From Rhodocyclaceae bacterium (GTDB lineage: Bacteria > Pseudomonadota > Gammaproteobacteria > Burkholderiales > Rhodocyclaceae): a stretch of DNA of 64,000 bases. Made by a program: the position numbers and the translations under genes. Below the pieces are notes generated by a model. It had not been told where the DNA came from, made no database searches, and saw only the letters and a list, made by a program, of their open reading frames with translations. The DNA lies in contig JAGRGD010000294.1 of assembly GCA_020445665.1 (NCBI GenBank), positions 21,605 through 85,604 on the forward strand, read 5' to 3'. Shown one piece after another: positions 26,243-33,754 of this stretch (its first letter is position 1; each line of letters opens with the position of its first letter).

Positions 26243-26643
26243 GTAGCCGCGAAGTGGTCCGCGTGCGGCACGTGATGAAGCGGGAGTTCGACATCATCGA
26301 CGGCATGGCGACCATCGCCGAGGCCCTGCGACAGATGAAGCACGTGGACACCAAGAGCCTGATCGTGGACAAGCGCCACGACGACGACGAGTACGGCATG
26401 TTGCTGATCTCGGACATTGCCCGCCAGGTGCTGGGGCAGGATCGTTCGCCCGAGCGCGTGAATGTCTACGAGGTGATGGCCAAGCCGGTCATCACCGTCG
26501 ACCCGGACATGGACATCCGCTACTGCGCACGCCTGTTCACCCGCTTCGAGCTGTCGCGGGCACCGGTGGTCGAAAGCGGCAAGGTGGTCGGCATCGTGAG
26601 CTTCGCCGACCTGGTCCTGAAGGGCCTCTGCCGGAACCTGTAG
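26239..26643 (+). CDS. Tandem CBS-domain protein
   Basis: 134 residues, essentially two CBS domains: VRHVMKREFDIIDGMATIAEALRQMKHVDTKSLIVDK and VYEVMAKPVITVDPDMDIRYCARLFTRFELSRAPVVE followed by GKVVGIVSFADLVLKGL. CBS pairs bind adenosyl nucleotides and serve as cytosolic regulatory modules. Translation is coupled to the PII-like gene by an ATGA overlap. It is the last gene of the DUF1538 operon; a hairpin-rich repeat region separates it from the convergent cytochrome gene. Confidence 0.85.
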   Translation: MSSREVVRVRHVMKREFDIIDGMATIAEALRQMKHVDTKSLIVDKRHDDDEYGMLLISDIARQVLGQDRSPERVNVYEVMAKPVITVDPDMDIRYCARLFTRFELSRAPVVESGKVVGIVSFADLVLKGLCRNL

Positions 26644-26670
26644 CGGATACGCCGCCGGGGGCTGCTAACG

Positions 26671-26720
26671 CGGCAAGCAAACAGGTAACGATTGCGGGCA
26701 GGTCTCCCTTCCCCTTCAAG
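26671..26720 (+). repeat. Dispersed intergenic repeat, copy B
   Basis: CGGCAAGCAAACAGGTAACG followed by ATTGCGGGCAGGTCT and CCCTTCCCCTTCAAG. It matches copy A (10945-10995, opposite strand) at all but a few positions, and lies 27 bases after the CBS gene. It forms an inverted pair with copy C across the hairpin at 26735-26771. Confidence 0.65.
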
Positions 26721-26734
26721 GGGGAGGCCAGGAG

Positions 26735-26771
26735 GGGGATGGGGTTGAGTCAAGCGACTTACCCCATCCCC
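26735..26771. terminator. Strong hairpin between convergent operons
   Basis: GGGGATGGGGT pairs perfectly with ACCCCATCCCC (11 pairs) around a 15-base loop. There is no long U run, so classical rho-independent termination is uncertain, but its place midway between the convergent CBS and cytochrome genes and between inverted repeat copies B and C fits a bidirectional terminator or a REP-like element. Confidence 0.5.
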
Positions 26772-26854
26772 ACCCCGTCCAATGCCGGCTTTGCACAGCC
26801 AGTCCGTTCCGCGGGCGCGAAGCCGTGCTTCGCGAATCCCCCGCCCCGCCCCCG

Positions 26855-26890
26855 TTGAAGGGGGAGGAAAGTCGATCTGCAATCGTTACC
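26855..26890 (-). repeat. Dispersed intergenic repeat, copy C (inverted)
   Basis: On the minus strand this reads GGTAACGATTGCAGATCGAC and then TTTCCTCCCCCTTCAA, aligning with the second two-thirds of copies A and B. It lies 14 bases past the end of the cytochrome gene. Confidence 0.5.
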
Positions 26891-26903
26891 GGTTGGATGG
26901 ATG

Positions 26904-27548
26904 TCAATCGCGCGGCACGTCGAGGCTGGACAGGTAGTCCACCACCGCGTCGATCTTGTCCTCGCCCAGGCGCATGACCGCCGCGGTCATCGGCCCGTAG
27001 GAGCGTTCCTTTGTCGGGTGCAGGTAGCGCATCAGGTTGATGCGCAGGTATTCGGACTGCTGCCCCGCCAGGCGCGGAAACTCGTTGCCGCCGAGGGCGT
27101 CCTTGCCGTGGCACGGGGCACAGATCTGGGCAAAGGCCCTGCCCCCTGCCTCGGCGCCGGGCCCCGGGGCAGCGCGCGATGGCGTCACCGGCAGCGACGC
27201 ATAGTAGGCCACCACCGCCGCCCGGTCGTCCGCCGAGAGCATCTTGACCAGGCCTTCCATGAAGTCGTTGCGGCGGCGGCCGGCCGCGAAGGCATCGAGC
27301 TGGCGCAGCAGATAGGCCGGGTTCTGGCCGGCCAGGTTCGGCACATCGGGGTACTTGCTGAGGCCGGACTGGCCGTGGTAGTTGGCACAGAAGCCAGCGG
27401 TCTTCCTGCCGGCGGCGATCAGGGCGCTGGCATCCGCCGCCCCGTCCGTCAAAGCGGCATCCGCCGCCGATACCGGGGCCATCAGCCACCCGGCCAGCCA
27501 CATTCCCAAGGCGAGCCGTTTCGCCCACCGCCTGGCTTGATCCCCCAC
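26904..27548 (-). CDS. Cytochrome c4-like protein with one degenerate haem motif
   Basis: 214 residues from GTG 27548, which has GGGGAGG six bases upstream. A signal peptide ends near VSAAD (about residue 29). The two halves resemble a dihaem cytochrome c4. The second half has an intact CAPCHGKD haem site and distal Met in YGPMTAAVM. In the first half the expected CxxCH reads FCANYHG, so one thioether Cys is replaced by Tyr (TAC instead of TGC); KMLSADDRAAVVAYYASL follows as usual. The first haem may be bound through a single thioether or lost. The gene lies 166 bases downstream of nifV on the same strand and could be co-expressed with it. Confidence 0.85.
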   Translation of the reverse strand: MGDQARRWAKRLALGMWLAGWLMAPVSAADAALTDGAADASALIAAGRKTAGFCANYHGQSGLSKYPDVPNLAGQNPAYLLRQLDAFAAGRRRNDFMEGLVKMLSADDRAAVVAYYASLPVTPSRAAPGPGAEAGGRAFAQICAPCHGKDALGGNEFPRLAGQQSEYLRINLMRYLHPTKERSYGPMTAAVMRLGEDKIDAVVDYLSSLDVPRD

Positions 27549-27714
27549 TGCAACCTCCCCGCGGCGCTCGTCGGGCGCCTCTGCACCGGCCCGGCACACC
27601 CCCCGTGCGCCCCGCCAAAGGACAGGGACCTTACCGCAAGCCAGGGTCGATGTGAAACAGAGTATTACGATCTGGATCAAGCTTTGGTGCAGCGGGTATG
27701 GCCATTGTCGGCGA

Positions 27715-28869
27715 TCAGTGCGTTATGTCACGGTCGGCCGGCTGCGACCCCGTGGTCAGCATCTCCAGGCGCATCGTCTGCAGTTCCTCCGCCAGCGGCG
27801 CGCGCTTGAACATGATCGCAAACTGGCGGATACGGGCCAGCAGCCAGTCGGCTTCGGTCTCGGCCAGGCTGACACCCAGCTCGGCATAGGCGCGCGAGAC
27901 CGCCCCGCTGCCCGAGTGCTTGCCGAGCACGATGCGGTGGCACGCCCCCAGCGGCGCCGGGTCGATGAACTGGTAGTTGTGGGGGTTCTTGGCGAGTCCA
28001 TCGGCGTGGATGCCGGCCTCGTGGGTGAACACGTTCGCGCCAACGATGCTCTTGTTGGCGGCCACCGGCCGGCCGGACGCCTCGGCAACAAGAGTCGACA
28101 CCTGGCGCAGGGCCGCGAAGGAGACGCCGGTGTCCACGCCGTAGAGCTGGCGCAGGGCCACCACCAGTTCCTCGAGGGGGGCGTTGCCGGCCCGCTCACC
28201 GAGGCCATTGACGGTGGTGTTGATGTGGCTCGCGCCCGCCAGCGCCGCGGCGAGGGTGTTGGCGGTCGCGAGGCCGAGGTCGTCATGCGCGTGCATCTCG
28301 ATCTCGAGGTCGGTTCGGGCGCGATAGTCGGCGATCAGCCGATGGGTGGCGAAGGGATCGAGCACGCCGAGGGTGTCGGCGAAGCGGAAGCGCCGCGCGC
28401 CGGCCCGCTGGGCGGCGTCGATGACCTGGTACATGAAGTCCGGGTCCGCCCGTGAGGCATCCTCGCAGCCGAGGCAGACCTCGGCGCCGAGCTCTCGCGC
28501 CAGCGGCACCAGCCGCCCGATCGCGCCAATCACCCAGCCACGGTCGCGCCCCAGCTTGTGATGAATCTGCAGGTCGGAGACCGGGATCGACAGGTTCACC
28601 AGGTCGGCACCGGTGGCCACCGCCTGCACCAGGTCGTCTTCCCGCAGGCGACCCCAGACCATGGTCCGGGCAGCCAGGCGCTCGGCCACGATGGCCCGGA
28701 TAACCTCTTGCTCGAGGGGCCCCATGGCCGGAATGCCGATCTCGATCTCCCGCACACCGGCGTCGGACAGGGCACGGGCGATCGCCAGCTTCTCGTCTTG
28801 CGTGAAAGCCACGCCGGCGGTCTGCTCGCCGTCGCGCAGGGTCGTATCGTTCACCACAACGGCTTGCAT
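27715..28869 (-). CDS. nifV: Homocitrate synthase
   Basis: 384 residues from ATG 28869. [15 protein letters not shown] at the N terminus, [18 protein letters not shown] (metal-binding HxH), [20 protein letters not shown] and [21 protein letters not shown] identify the DRE-TIM aldolase family, and the overall sequence follows NifV rather than LeuA (no C-terminal regulatory domain; length 384 is typical). The enzyme condenses acetyl-CoA with 2-oxoglutarate to give homocitrate, the organic ligand of the nitrogenase FeMo cofactor. A perfect sigma-54 promoter, an IHF-type site and an upstream NifA-like half palindrome precede it, strongly supporting a role in nitrogen fixation. No other nif gene is in the window. 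Confidence 0.92.
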   Translation of the reverse strand: MQAVVVNDTTLRDGEQTAGVAFTQDEKLAIARALSDAGVREIEIGIPAMGPLEQEVIRAIVAERLAARTMVWGRLREDDLVQAVATGADLVNLSIPVSDLQIHHKLGRDRGWVIGAIGRLVPLARELGAEVCLGCEDASRADPDFMYQVIDAAQRAGARRFRFADTLGVLDPFATHRLIADYRARTDLEIEMHAHDDLGLATANTLAAALAGASHINTTVNGLGERAGNAPLEELVVALRQLYGVDTGVSFAALRQVSTLVAEASGRPVAANKSIVGANVFTHEAGIHADGLAKNPHNYQFIDPAPLGACHRIVLGKHSGSGAVSRAYAELGVSLAETEADWLLARIRQFAIMFKRAPLAEELQTMRLEMLTTGSQPADRDITH

Positions 28870-28906
28870 GGCGTTCTCCCGGAGACAGGTGGTCACCAAG
28901 GTCCTG

Positions 28907-28922
28907 AGCAATCCGGGTGCCA
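28907..28922 (-). promoter_or_regulatory. Sigma-54 (-24/-12) promoter of nifV
   Basis: On the minus strand TGGCACCCGGATTGCT matches the sigma-54 consensus TGGCAC-N5-TTGCW at every specified base. The -12 end is about 38 bases before the nifV start, giving a short leader. Confidence 0.85.
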
Positions 28923-28950
28923 GTCCAGGCCTTGAATTTTTATGGCTTGC

Positions 28951-28963
28951 AATCAACAACTTG
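28951..28963. promoter_or_regulatory. IHF binding site upstream of nifV
   Basis: AATCAACAACTTG matches the IHF consensus WATCAANNNNTTR exactly. It lies about 30 bases upstream of the sigma-54 promoter, between it and a NifA-like element, the usual place for DNA bending in nif promoters. Confidence 0.6.
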
Positions 28964-29026
28964 CGTTGCCACCCCCGCCCCACCCAGGGCCTCGCGTCGC
29001 GAATCCCACGGCCTCGGCGGCCGCGC

Positions 29027-29042
29027 TGTCGCAGATGCGACG
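29027..29042. promoter_or_regulatory. NifA-like upstream activator sequence (one mismatch)
   Basis: TGTCGCAGATGCGACG fits the NifA site TGT-N10-ACA except for the last base. It is about 105 bases upstream of the -24 element, within the normal 80-150 range, and also lies in front of the divergent aroE gene. Confidence 0.4.
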
Positions 29043-29126
29043 AGAATCGCGACCGGCTGCGGGAGCCGCTACACTGCGAAGCCATTCGCGGCCCCGGGCC
29101 GCCCGACAGACCGTAGAGGCCCCTCC

Positions 29127-29942
29127 ATGACCGACCGCTATGCCGTCATCGGCAACCCCATTGCCCACTCCAGATCGCCCCAGTTGCACGCCGCCTTTGC
29201 GCGTCAGTGCGGACAGGACATGGCGTACGAAGCCCTGCTCGCCCCGCTCGACGGCTTTGCCGACGCGGTGCGCCGGTTCCGCGCGGGGGGGGGCCGCGGG
29301 ATGAACGTGACGGTGCCCTTCAAGGTGGAGGCGATGCGCCTGGCCGACCGGCTGACCGAGCGGGCGCGCCTGGCGGGCGCGGTCAATACCCTCAGATTCG
29401 AGGCGGACGGCATCCTCGGCGACAATACCGACGGCGTCGGTCTGGTGGCCGACATCCGGGACCGGCTCGGGGTGCCGCTGGCAGGCAGCCGGGTACTGCT
29501 GCTCGGCGCAGGTGGCGCCGCGCGCGGGGTGATCCTGCCGCTCCTCGAGGCCGGCGTCGAGGGCCTGATGCTGGCGAACCGGACACCGGAAAAGGCGGTT
29601 CGCCTGATCGAGCCCTTCGGCATTCGGGAGGGCCTGCATGGCGGCGGATTCGGCATGCTCGCCAAGCACGAGTTCGATGTGGTGATCAACGCCACCTCGG
29701 CCAGCCTGTCGGATGAGGGGCTGCCCTTGCCGGACGGCGTTTTCGCCGACGGCTCGCTGGCCTACGACATGGTGTATGGCCGGGGCGAGACCCGCTTCCT
29801 CGCCGATGCGCGATCGATGGGCGCTGCCCGCCTGTCCGACGGGCTCGGCATGCTGGTGGCGCAGGCTGCCGAGTCCTTCCTGCTGTGGCGTGGCGTGCGG
29901 CCGGATACGGCGCCCGTGATGGCCGAGCTGTCCGCGGCCTGA
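29127..29942 (+). CDS. aroE: Shikimate dehydrogenase
   Basis: 271 residues, the standard AroE length, from ATG 29127. [20 protein letters not shown] (shikimate binding Ser pair), NVTVPFK with the catalytic Lys, [11 protein letters not shown] with the Asp, [18 protein letters not shown] for NADP and ANRTPEKA are all present. It reduces 3-dehydroshikimate to shikimate with NADPH in aromatic amino acid synthesis. It is divergent from nifV and shares the 257-base intergenic region with the nif-type promoter. It is convergent with the following kinase operon, four bases apart. Confidence 0.95.
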   Translation: MTDRYAVIGNPIAHSRSPQLHAAFARQCGQDMAYEALLAPLDGFADAVRRFRAGGGRGMNVTVPFKVEAMRLADRLTERARLAGAVNTLRFEADGILGDNTDGVGLVADIRDRLGVPLAGSRVLLLGAGGAARGVILPLLEAGVEGLMLANRTPEKAVRLIEPFGIREGLHGGGFGMLAKHEFDVVINATSASLSDEGLPLPDGVFADGSLAYDMVYGRGETRFLADARSMGAARLSDGLGMLVAQAAESFLLWRGVRPDTAPVMAELSAA

Positions 29943-29946
29943 TTCG

Positions 29947-31776
29947 TCAGGCGGCCGGCCGATCGGCAACCGCGCCGCCGGCTTCGTCCACCTCACCGAC
30001 CGGCAGCGCGAACCAGAAGCGGCTGCCCTCCCCGAGGCGGCTGTCGACGCCCATCTCCCCACCCATCGCCTCGACCAGCTTGCGGGTCAGGGCCAGGCCG
30101 ATGCCGGCCCCTTCGATGACGTGTTCGTGGGCGCTGACCCGCTCGAAGGGGTCGAACACCCGCGCCAGGTCGCTCTCGGCGATACCCACGCCCGAATCCG
30201 CGATATCGACCTGCCAGCGGTCCGGTGCGGAGAGGCGCGAGACAGCGATGCGGATCCAGCCGTCCCGCCGGTTGTACTTCGCGGCATTGGTCAGCAGGTT
30301 GAGGAGGATCTGCATCAGGCGCGTCCGGTCGGCGTAGAGCACAGGACGCGCCTCGAACCCGGCCACCTCGACCCGGACGCCGAGGGTCTGGGCCAGCGGC
30401 CGCGTCTGGGCGACGGCCCGCTGGACGCAGTCGTCGAGGGAGACCGCCTCGCGCCGGACGCTCAGCTTGCCCACCTCGATGCGGCTCAGATCGAGGATCT
30501 CGTTGATCAGGTTCAGCAGATGCTCGCCGGCGCGCAGGATCTCGTCGAGGCTCTCCTTGCGCTCATCCTCCGCCATGACCGGGTCCATCTGCAGGATCTG
30601 GCCGAAGCCGAGGATCGCATTCATCGGCGTGCGCAGCTCATGGCTCATGCGCGAGAGGAAGACCGTCTTGGCCTGGTTGGCGCGCTCGGCCTCCTCCTTG
30701 GCCGCGAGCAGCTTGCGCTCCGCCGCCTGGATCCGGCTGATATCCATCGCGACCACGACCATCCGGATTTCGTCCCCGATGCGCATGGTCCGGTGGAAGA
30801 CCCGCAACGGAACCCGGTGGCCATCGGCGTGGCGCCCCTCGTGTGCCGAGTCGCGGGTGGCTTCGCCGGCCTGCTCGAAAGCCAAGGCCAGATTGCGCTG
30901 GCAATCCACGTCGGGGAACAGGCGGTCACACCTTTGCCCGACCATGTCCTCGCGGCGGTAGCCGAAAACGTCCTCGGCCGCGCCGCTGTATTCCTCGATG
31001 CGGCCACTGCGGTCGAGCACGAGAAGGGCGCCGGGCATGGAATCCTGGAGCGTGCGATATCGGACCAGGCTGGCGGCCAGTTGCGCCGAGTGGGCATCGC
31101 GCTCGGCGCGGGTCTGGCTGAGGCTCTCTCGCAGCCGGACCACCGCCTCGCCCAGAACACCCGATCCCTTGACCGCCGCCTGCGGGATCTCGACCGCGAA
31201 GTCCCCCTCGCCGAGGCGCGCGGCGACACCAGCCAGGGTCGTCAGGGGTCGGCCGATCAGCCAGTAGTACGACGCGATCGCCAGCACCAGCACCACTGCA
31301 CCGGCGGCCAGGACAAGGTTTCCGAGCGCCTGGATCTGCGCCTCGATATCCGCCAGCTTGTCGGTGATGTCCATCCGCAGCACCAGTTCGCCGAGCGGCT
31401 TGCCCTCGTGCTCGATCGGCTGGCGCAGTTCGATCCGCTCGTCCGACTCGAGCGCCGACGATGGCCCCGCGAGGGGATAGAGTCGCCGTCCGGTGGCGTT
31501 GAACAGCTCGACCGTCATGCGCTCGTCGGCATTGATTCCCTCGACCCGCCTGAGGGTCTCGAAGATGGCCGCGAAGTCGAAGGCCAGCAGGTCGATCTGC
31601 AGCGTGGGGGCCACATTGCGGATCACGTCATGCTCGCGCTCGAGCAGCAATGCCCGCTGGGTGGCCAGCAGCTGAGGGCCCCACACGGCCTGCACGAAGA
31701 CCGCGAACAGCGCCGCGAGCACGACGATCGGCGCCGCCAGCTTGAGGTAGAGCGGGAGGTTGCGGCTAGCGCTCAT
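29947..31776 (-). CDS. Membrane sensor histidine kinase with HAMP and PAS domains
   Basis: 609 residues. Membrane segments lie near residues 10-30 (LKLAAPIVVLAALFAVFVQAV) and 148-170 (LVLAAGAVVLVLAIASYYWL), with a periplasmic loop of about 115 residues between, followed by a HAMP-like linker (RPLTTLAGVAARLGEGDFAVEI), a PAS domain (MPGALLVLDRSGRIEEYSGAAEDVFGY) near 245-350, HisKA with SHELRTPMNAILGF, and an ATPase domain (LNLLTNAAKYN, DSGVGIAESD, GAGIGLAL). It has no receiver. It overlaps the upstream PhnD-like gene by 11 bases and is the last gene of a four-gene minus-strand operon, so the periplasmic binding protein is a plausible ligand-presenting partner. Confidence 0.88.
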   Translation of the reverse strand: MSASRNLPLYLKLAAPIVVLAALFAVFVQAVWGPQLLATQRALLLEREHDVIRNVAPTLQIDLLAFDFAAIFETLRRVEGINADERMTVELFNATGRRLYPLAGPSSALESDERIELRQPIEHEGKPLGELVLRMDITDKLADIEAQIQALGNLVLAAGAVVLVLAIASYYWLIGRPLTTLAGVAARLGEGDFAVEIPQAAVKGSGVLGEAVVRLRESLSQTRAERDAHSAQLAASLVRYRTLQDSMPGALLVLDRSGRIEEYSGAAEDVFGYRREDMVGQRCDRLFPDVDCQRNLALAFEQAGEATRDSAHEGRHADGHRVPLRVFHRTMRIGDEIRMVVVAMDISRIQAAERKLLAAKEEAERANQAKTVFLSRMSHELRTPMNAILGFGQILQMDPVMAEDERKESLDEILRAGEHLLNLINEILDLSRIEVGKLSVRREAVSLDDCVQRAVAQTRPLAQTLGVRVEVAGFEARPVLYADRTRLMQILLNLLTNAAKYNRRDGWIRIAVSRLSAPDRWQVDIADSGVGIAESDLARVFDPFERVSAHEHVIEGAGIGLALTRKLVEAMGGEMGVDSRLGEGSRFWFALPVGEVDEAGGAVADRPAA

Positions 31777-32587
31777 AGACCGCTTCGAGCCCCATCCGTG
31801 TCAGCGGCTCGTACTCCGACTGATCGGTCGCGCCGATCTGCCCGATCGGCACCTCGCCGAGCCAGCGGGACGCATCGGCACCGCCGCCGATGTCGAGAAA
31901 GGCGGCGACGAGCGATTCGACGACCCTGGCGGGCACCCGCGGGTGCACGCTGATCGGGTGCGGGGGCACCTTCTCGGTTTCGAACAGGATGCGCAGGCCG
32001 TCGCCGACCTCCGGCTTCTGCTCGCGGAAAGTAGACCGCACACCGCCCCCGGCAGCGGCCTCGCCGAGCAGCACGTTGAGATACACCGAGGTGTGCGTCT
32101 TGACGTAGCGCGGCGTGAAGGCGATGCCAAAGCGGTTGGTCAGGGCGGCACGCATCATCAGGGAAGCGCCCAGCGCGTTGGGGGCCGGAAAGGCGACGAC
32201 CTGTCCGGCCAGATCCTCTACGCGCGTCAGGGGGCTGTCCTTGCGAACCACCAGGATGCCGGACAGCAGCCGCCCCACATCCCGAAGGATCGGCCGGTAG
32301 CCCTGGGCCTGGTGGGCCATCACCTGGTGGTAGGGGTTGAGATAGACCAGATCGAACTCGCCCCTGGCGAAGCGGCGCTCGAAATCGGGAATCGACGGTG
32401 ACGGCGAGAGCTCGAGCGTCACGCCGGCACGGCGCCCGACCTCGGCGAGCAGGGGTTGCCAGGTCCCTTCGATGCGGGCCGAGGTGAACTGCGGCACCAC
32501 GCCCACACGCAGGGTCTCGGCCCGCGCGCCAATGGCGATGCCTGCGGCGCACACCAGCGCGAGGCATCGGATCATCCAGGATTTCAT
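31766..32587 (-). CDS. PhnD-like periplasmic phosphate/phosphite/phosphonate-binding protein
   Basis: 273 residues from ATG 32587. A signal peptide ends near IGARAETL (about residue 23). The mature protein begins LRVGVVPQFTSARIEGTWQPLL and has FARGEFDLVYLNPYHQVMAH, VVRKDSPLTRVEDLAGQVVAFPAPNALGASLMMR and the C-terminal lobe elements of the PhnD/SsuA/TauA binding-protein family. There is no ABC permease or ATPase gene alongside; instead the gene sits between an HD-GYP regulator and a membrane kinase, overlapping both (4 and 11 bases). A sensory, not transport, role is therefore likely. The ligand may be an oxyanion but is unproven. Confidence 0.87.
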   Translation of the reverse strand: MKSWMIRCLALVCAAGIAIGARAETLRVGVVPQFTSARIEGTWQPLLAEVGRRAGVTLELSPSPSIPDFERRFARGEFDLVYLNPYHQVMAHQAQGYRPILRDVGRLLSGILVVRKDSPLTRVEDLAGQVVAFPAPNALGASLMMRAALTNRFGIAFTPRYVKTHTSVYLNVLLGEAAAGGGVRSTFREQKPEVGDGLRILFETEKVPPHPISVHPRVPARVVESLVAAFLDIGGGADASRWLGEVPIGQIGATDQSEYEPLTRMGLEAVYER

Positions 32588-33708
32588 GACTCGCTCGCCT
32601 GAAGAGGGGGCTGCGCTGTCGAATCCGCTGTCGCGTCGGCATCGCGCATGCGCAGCGACAGCGCCGCGATGGCGTCGAACTGGGCGAAGAAGTTGTCCAC
32701 GACGGCGGGATCGAAGTGCTTGCCGCGCCCGTCGCGGATCAGGTCGCAGGCGGCCTCGAAGGACCACGCCTTCTTGTAGGGCCGCGGGCTCGTCAACGCG
32801 TCGAAGACATCGGCCACCGCGACGATGCGGCCGGCCTGGGGGATTGCCTCGCCCGCGAGGCCCGCCGGGTAGCCGCTGCCGTCCCATTTCTCGTGGTGGG
32901 TCAGGGCGATCGTGCTTGCCATCACGAGCAGTTCCGAGTCGTCGCCCGAGAGCAGCTCGGCCCCGATGGTGGGGTGGGCCTTGATGATCTCGAACTCCTC
33001 CGGGGTCAGCCGGCCGGGCTTCTGCAGGATCGCGTCGGGGATGCCGATCTTGCCGACGTCGTGCATCGGGCTCGCCTCGAGCATCAGCTCGCATTCGGCC
33101 TCGGACCAGCCCAGGCCCGCGGCGAGCATGCGGCTGACCAGACTCATGCGGGCGATGTGGTTGCCGGTCTCGTTGTCACGATACTCGGCGGCACGACCCA
33201 GCCGGCGGACGATCTGCAGGCGCGTCTCGCGCAACTCGGCGGTGCGACGCTGGACGAGGGTCTCCAGCGCGCTCTGCTGGTCGTGCATGAAGAGGTGGGC
33301 CTGATGGGCATCGAGCAGATTGCTCACCCGGGCCTGGAGCTCGGCCATGTCGAAAGGTTTGACGAGGAAGTCGCGGGCGCCCGAATTGAGGGCGCGCAGT
33401 TTGTACTCGCGCGACATCTGGGCGGTCAGCACGATGATCGGCGGCAGCAGCGGATCTTCCAGCGCCTGCAAGGCTTCCATCACCGCAAAACCGTCCATGT
33501 GCGGCATGTTCAGGTCGAGCAGGATCAGGTCCGGGCGACGCTCCCGGTAGGCCGGCACCACCTCGCGCGGGTCGGCCAGCAGCCGCAGATCCCGGTACTT
33601 CATCATCGTCAGCATGCGGTCGAGCAACTTGAGGTTCGCCGGCTCGTCGTCCACCACGAGCATCGAGGCATGCTCCCCTTCCAGTCGCCATTGCCCAGTC
33701 GACGTCAC
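32584..33708 (-). CDS. Response regulator with HD-GYP c-di-GMP phosphodiesterase domain
   Basis: 374 residues from GTG 33708 (GGGAGG six bases upstream). The receiver domain has MLVVDDEPANLKLL and the phospho-acceptor Asp65 in LILLDLNMPHMDG, with the Lys in VKPFD. After a coiled linker comes an intact HD-GYP domain: NHIARM, ASPMHDVGKIGIPD, HPTIGAELL, LTHHEKWDGSGYPAGL and VADVFDALTSPRPYKKAW. Such proteins hydrolyse c-di-GMP, usually to GMP. It lies 46 bases after the hybrid kinase and overlaps the PhnD-like gene, so phosphorylation by one or both kinases of the operon is likely. Confidence 0.92.
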   Translation of the reverse strand: MTSTGQWRLEGEHASMLVVDDEPANLKLLDRMLTMMKYRDLRLLADPREVVPAYRERRPDLILLDLNMPHMDGFAVMEALQALEDPLLPPIIVLTAQMSREYKLRALNSGARDFLVKPFDMAELQARVSNLLDAHQAHLFMHDQQSALETLVQRRTAELRETRLQIVRRLGRAAEYRDNETGNHIARMSLVSRMLAAGLGWSEAECELMLEASPMHDVGKIGIPDAILQKPGRLTPEEFEIIKAHPTIGAELLSGDDSELLVMASTIALTHHEKWDGSGYPAGLAGEAIPQAGRIVAVADVFDALTSPRPYKKAWSFEAACDLIRDGRGKHFDPAVVDNFFAQFDAIAALSLRMRDADATADSTAQPPLQASES

Positions 33709-33754
33709 AACAGCCTCCCCCGGCCCGCCCGCCCGCAGCGGACGTGCCTGACAT

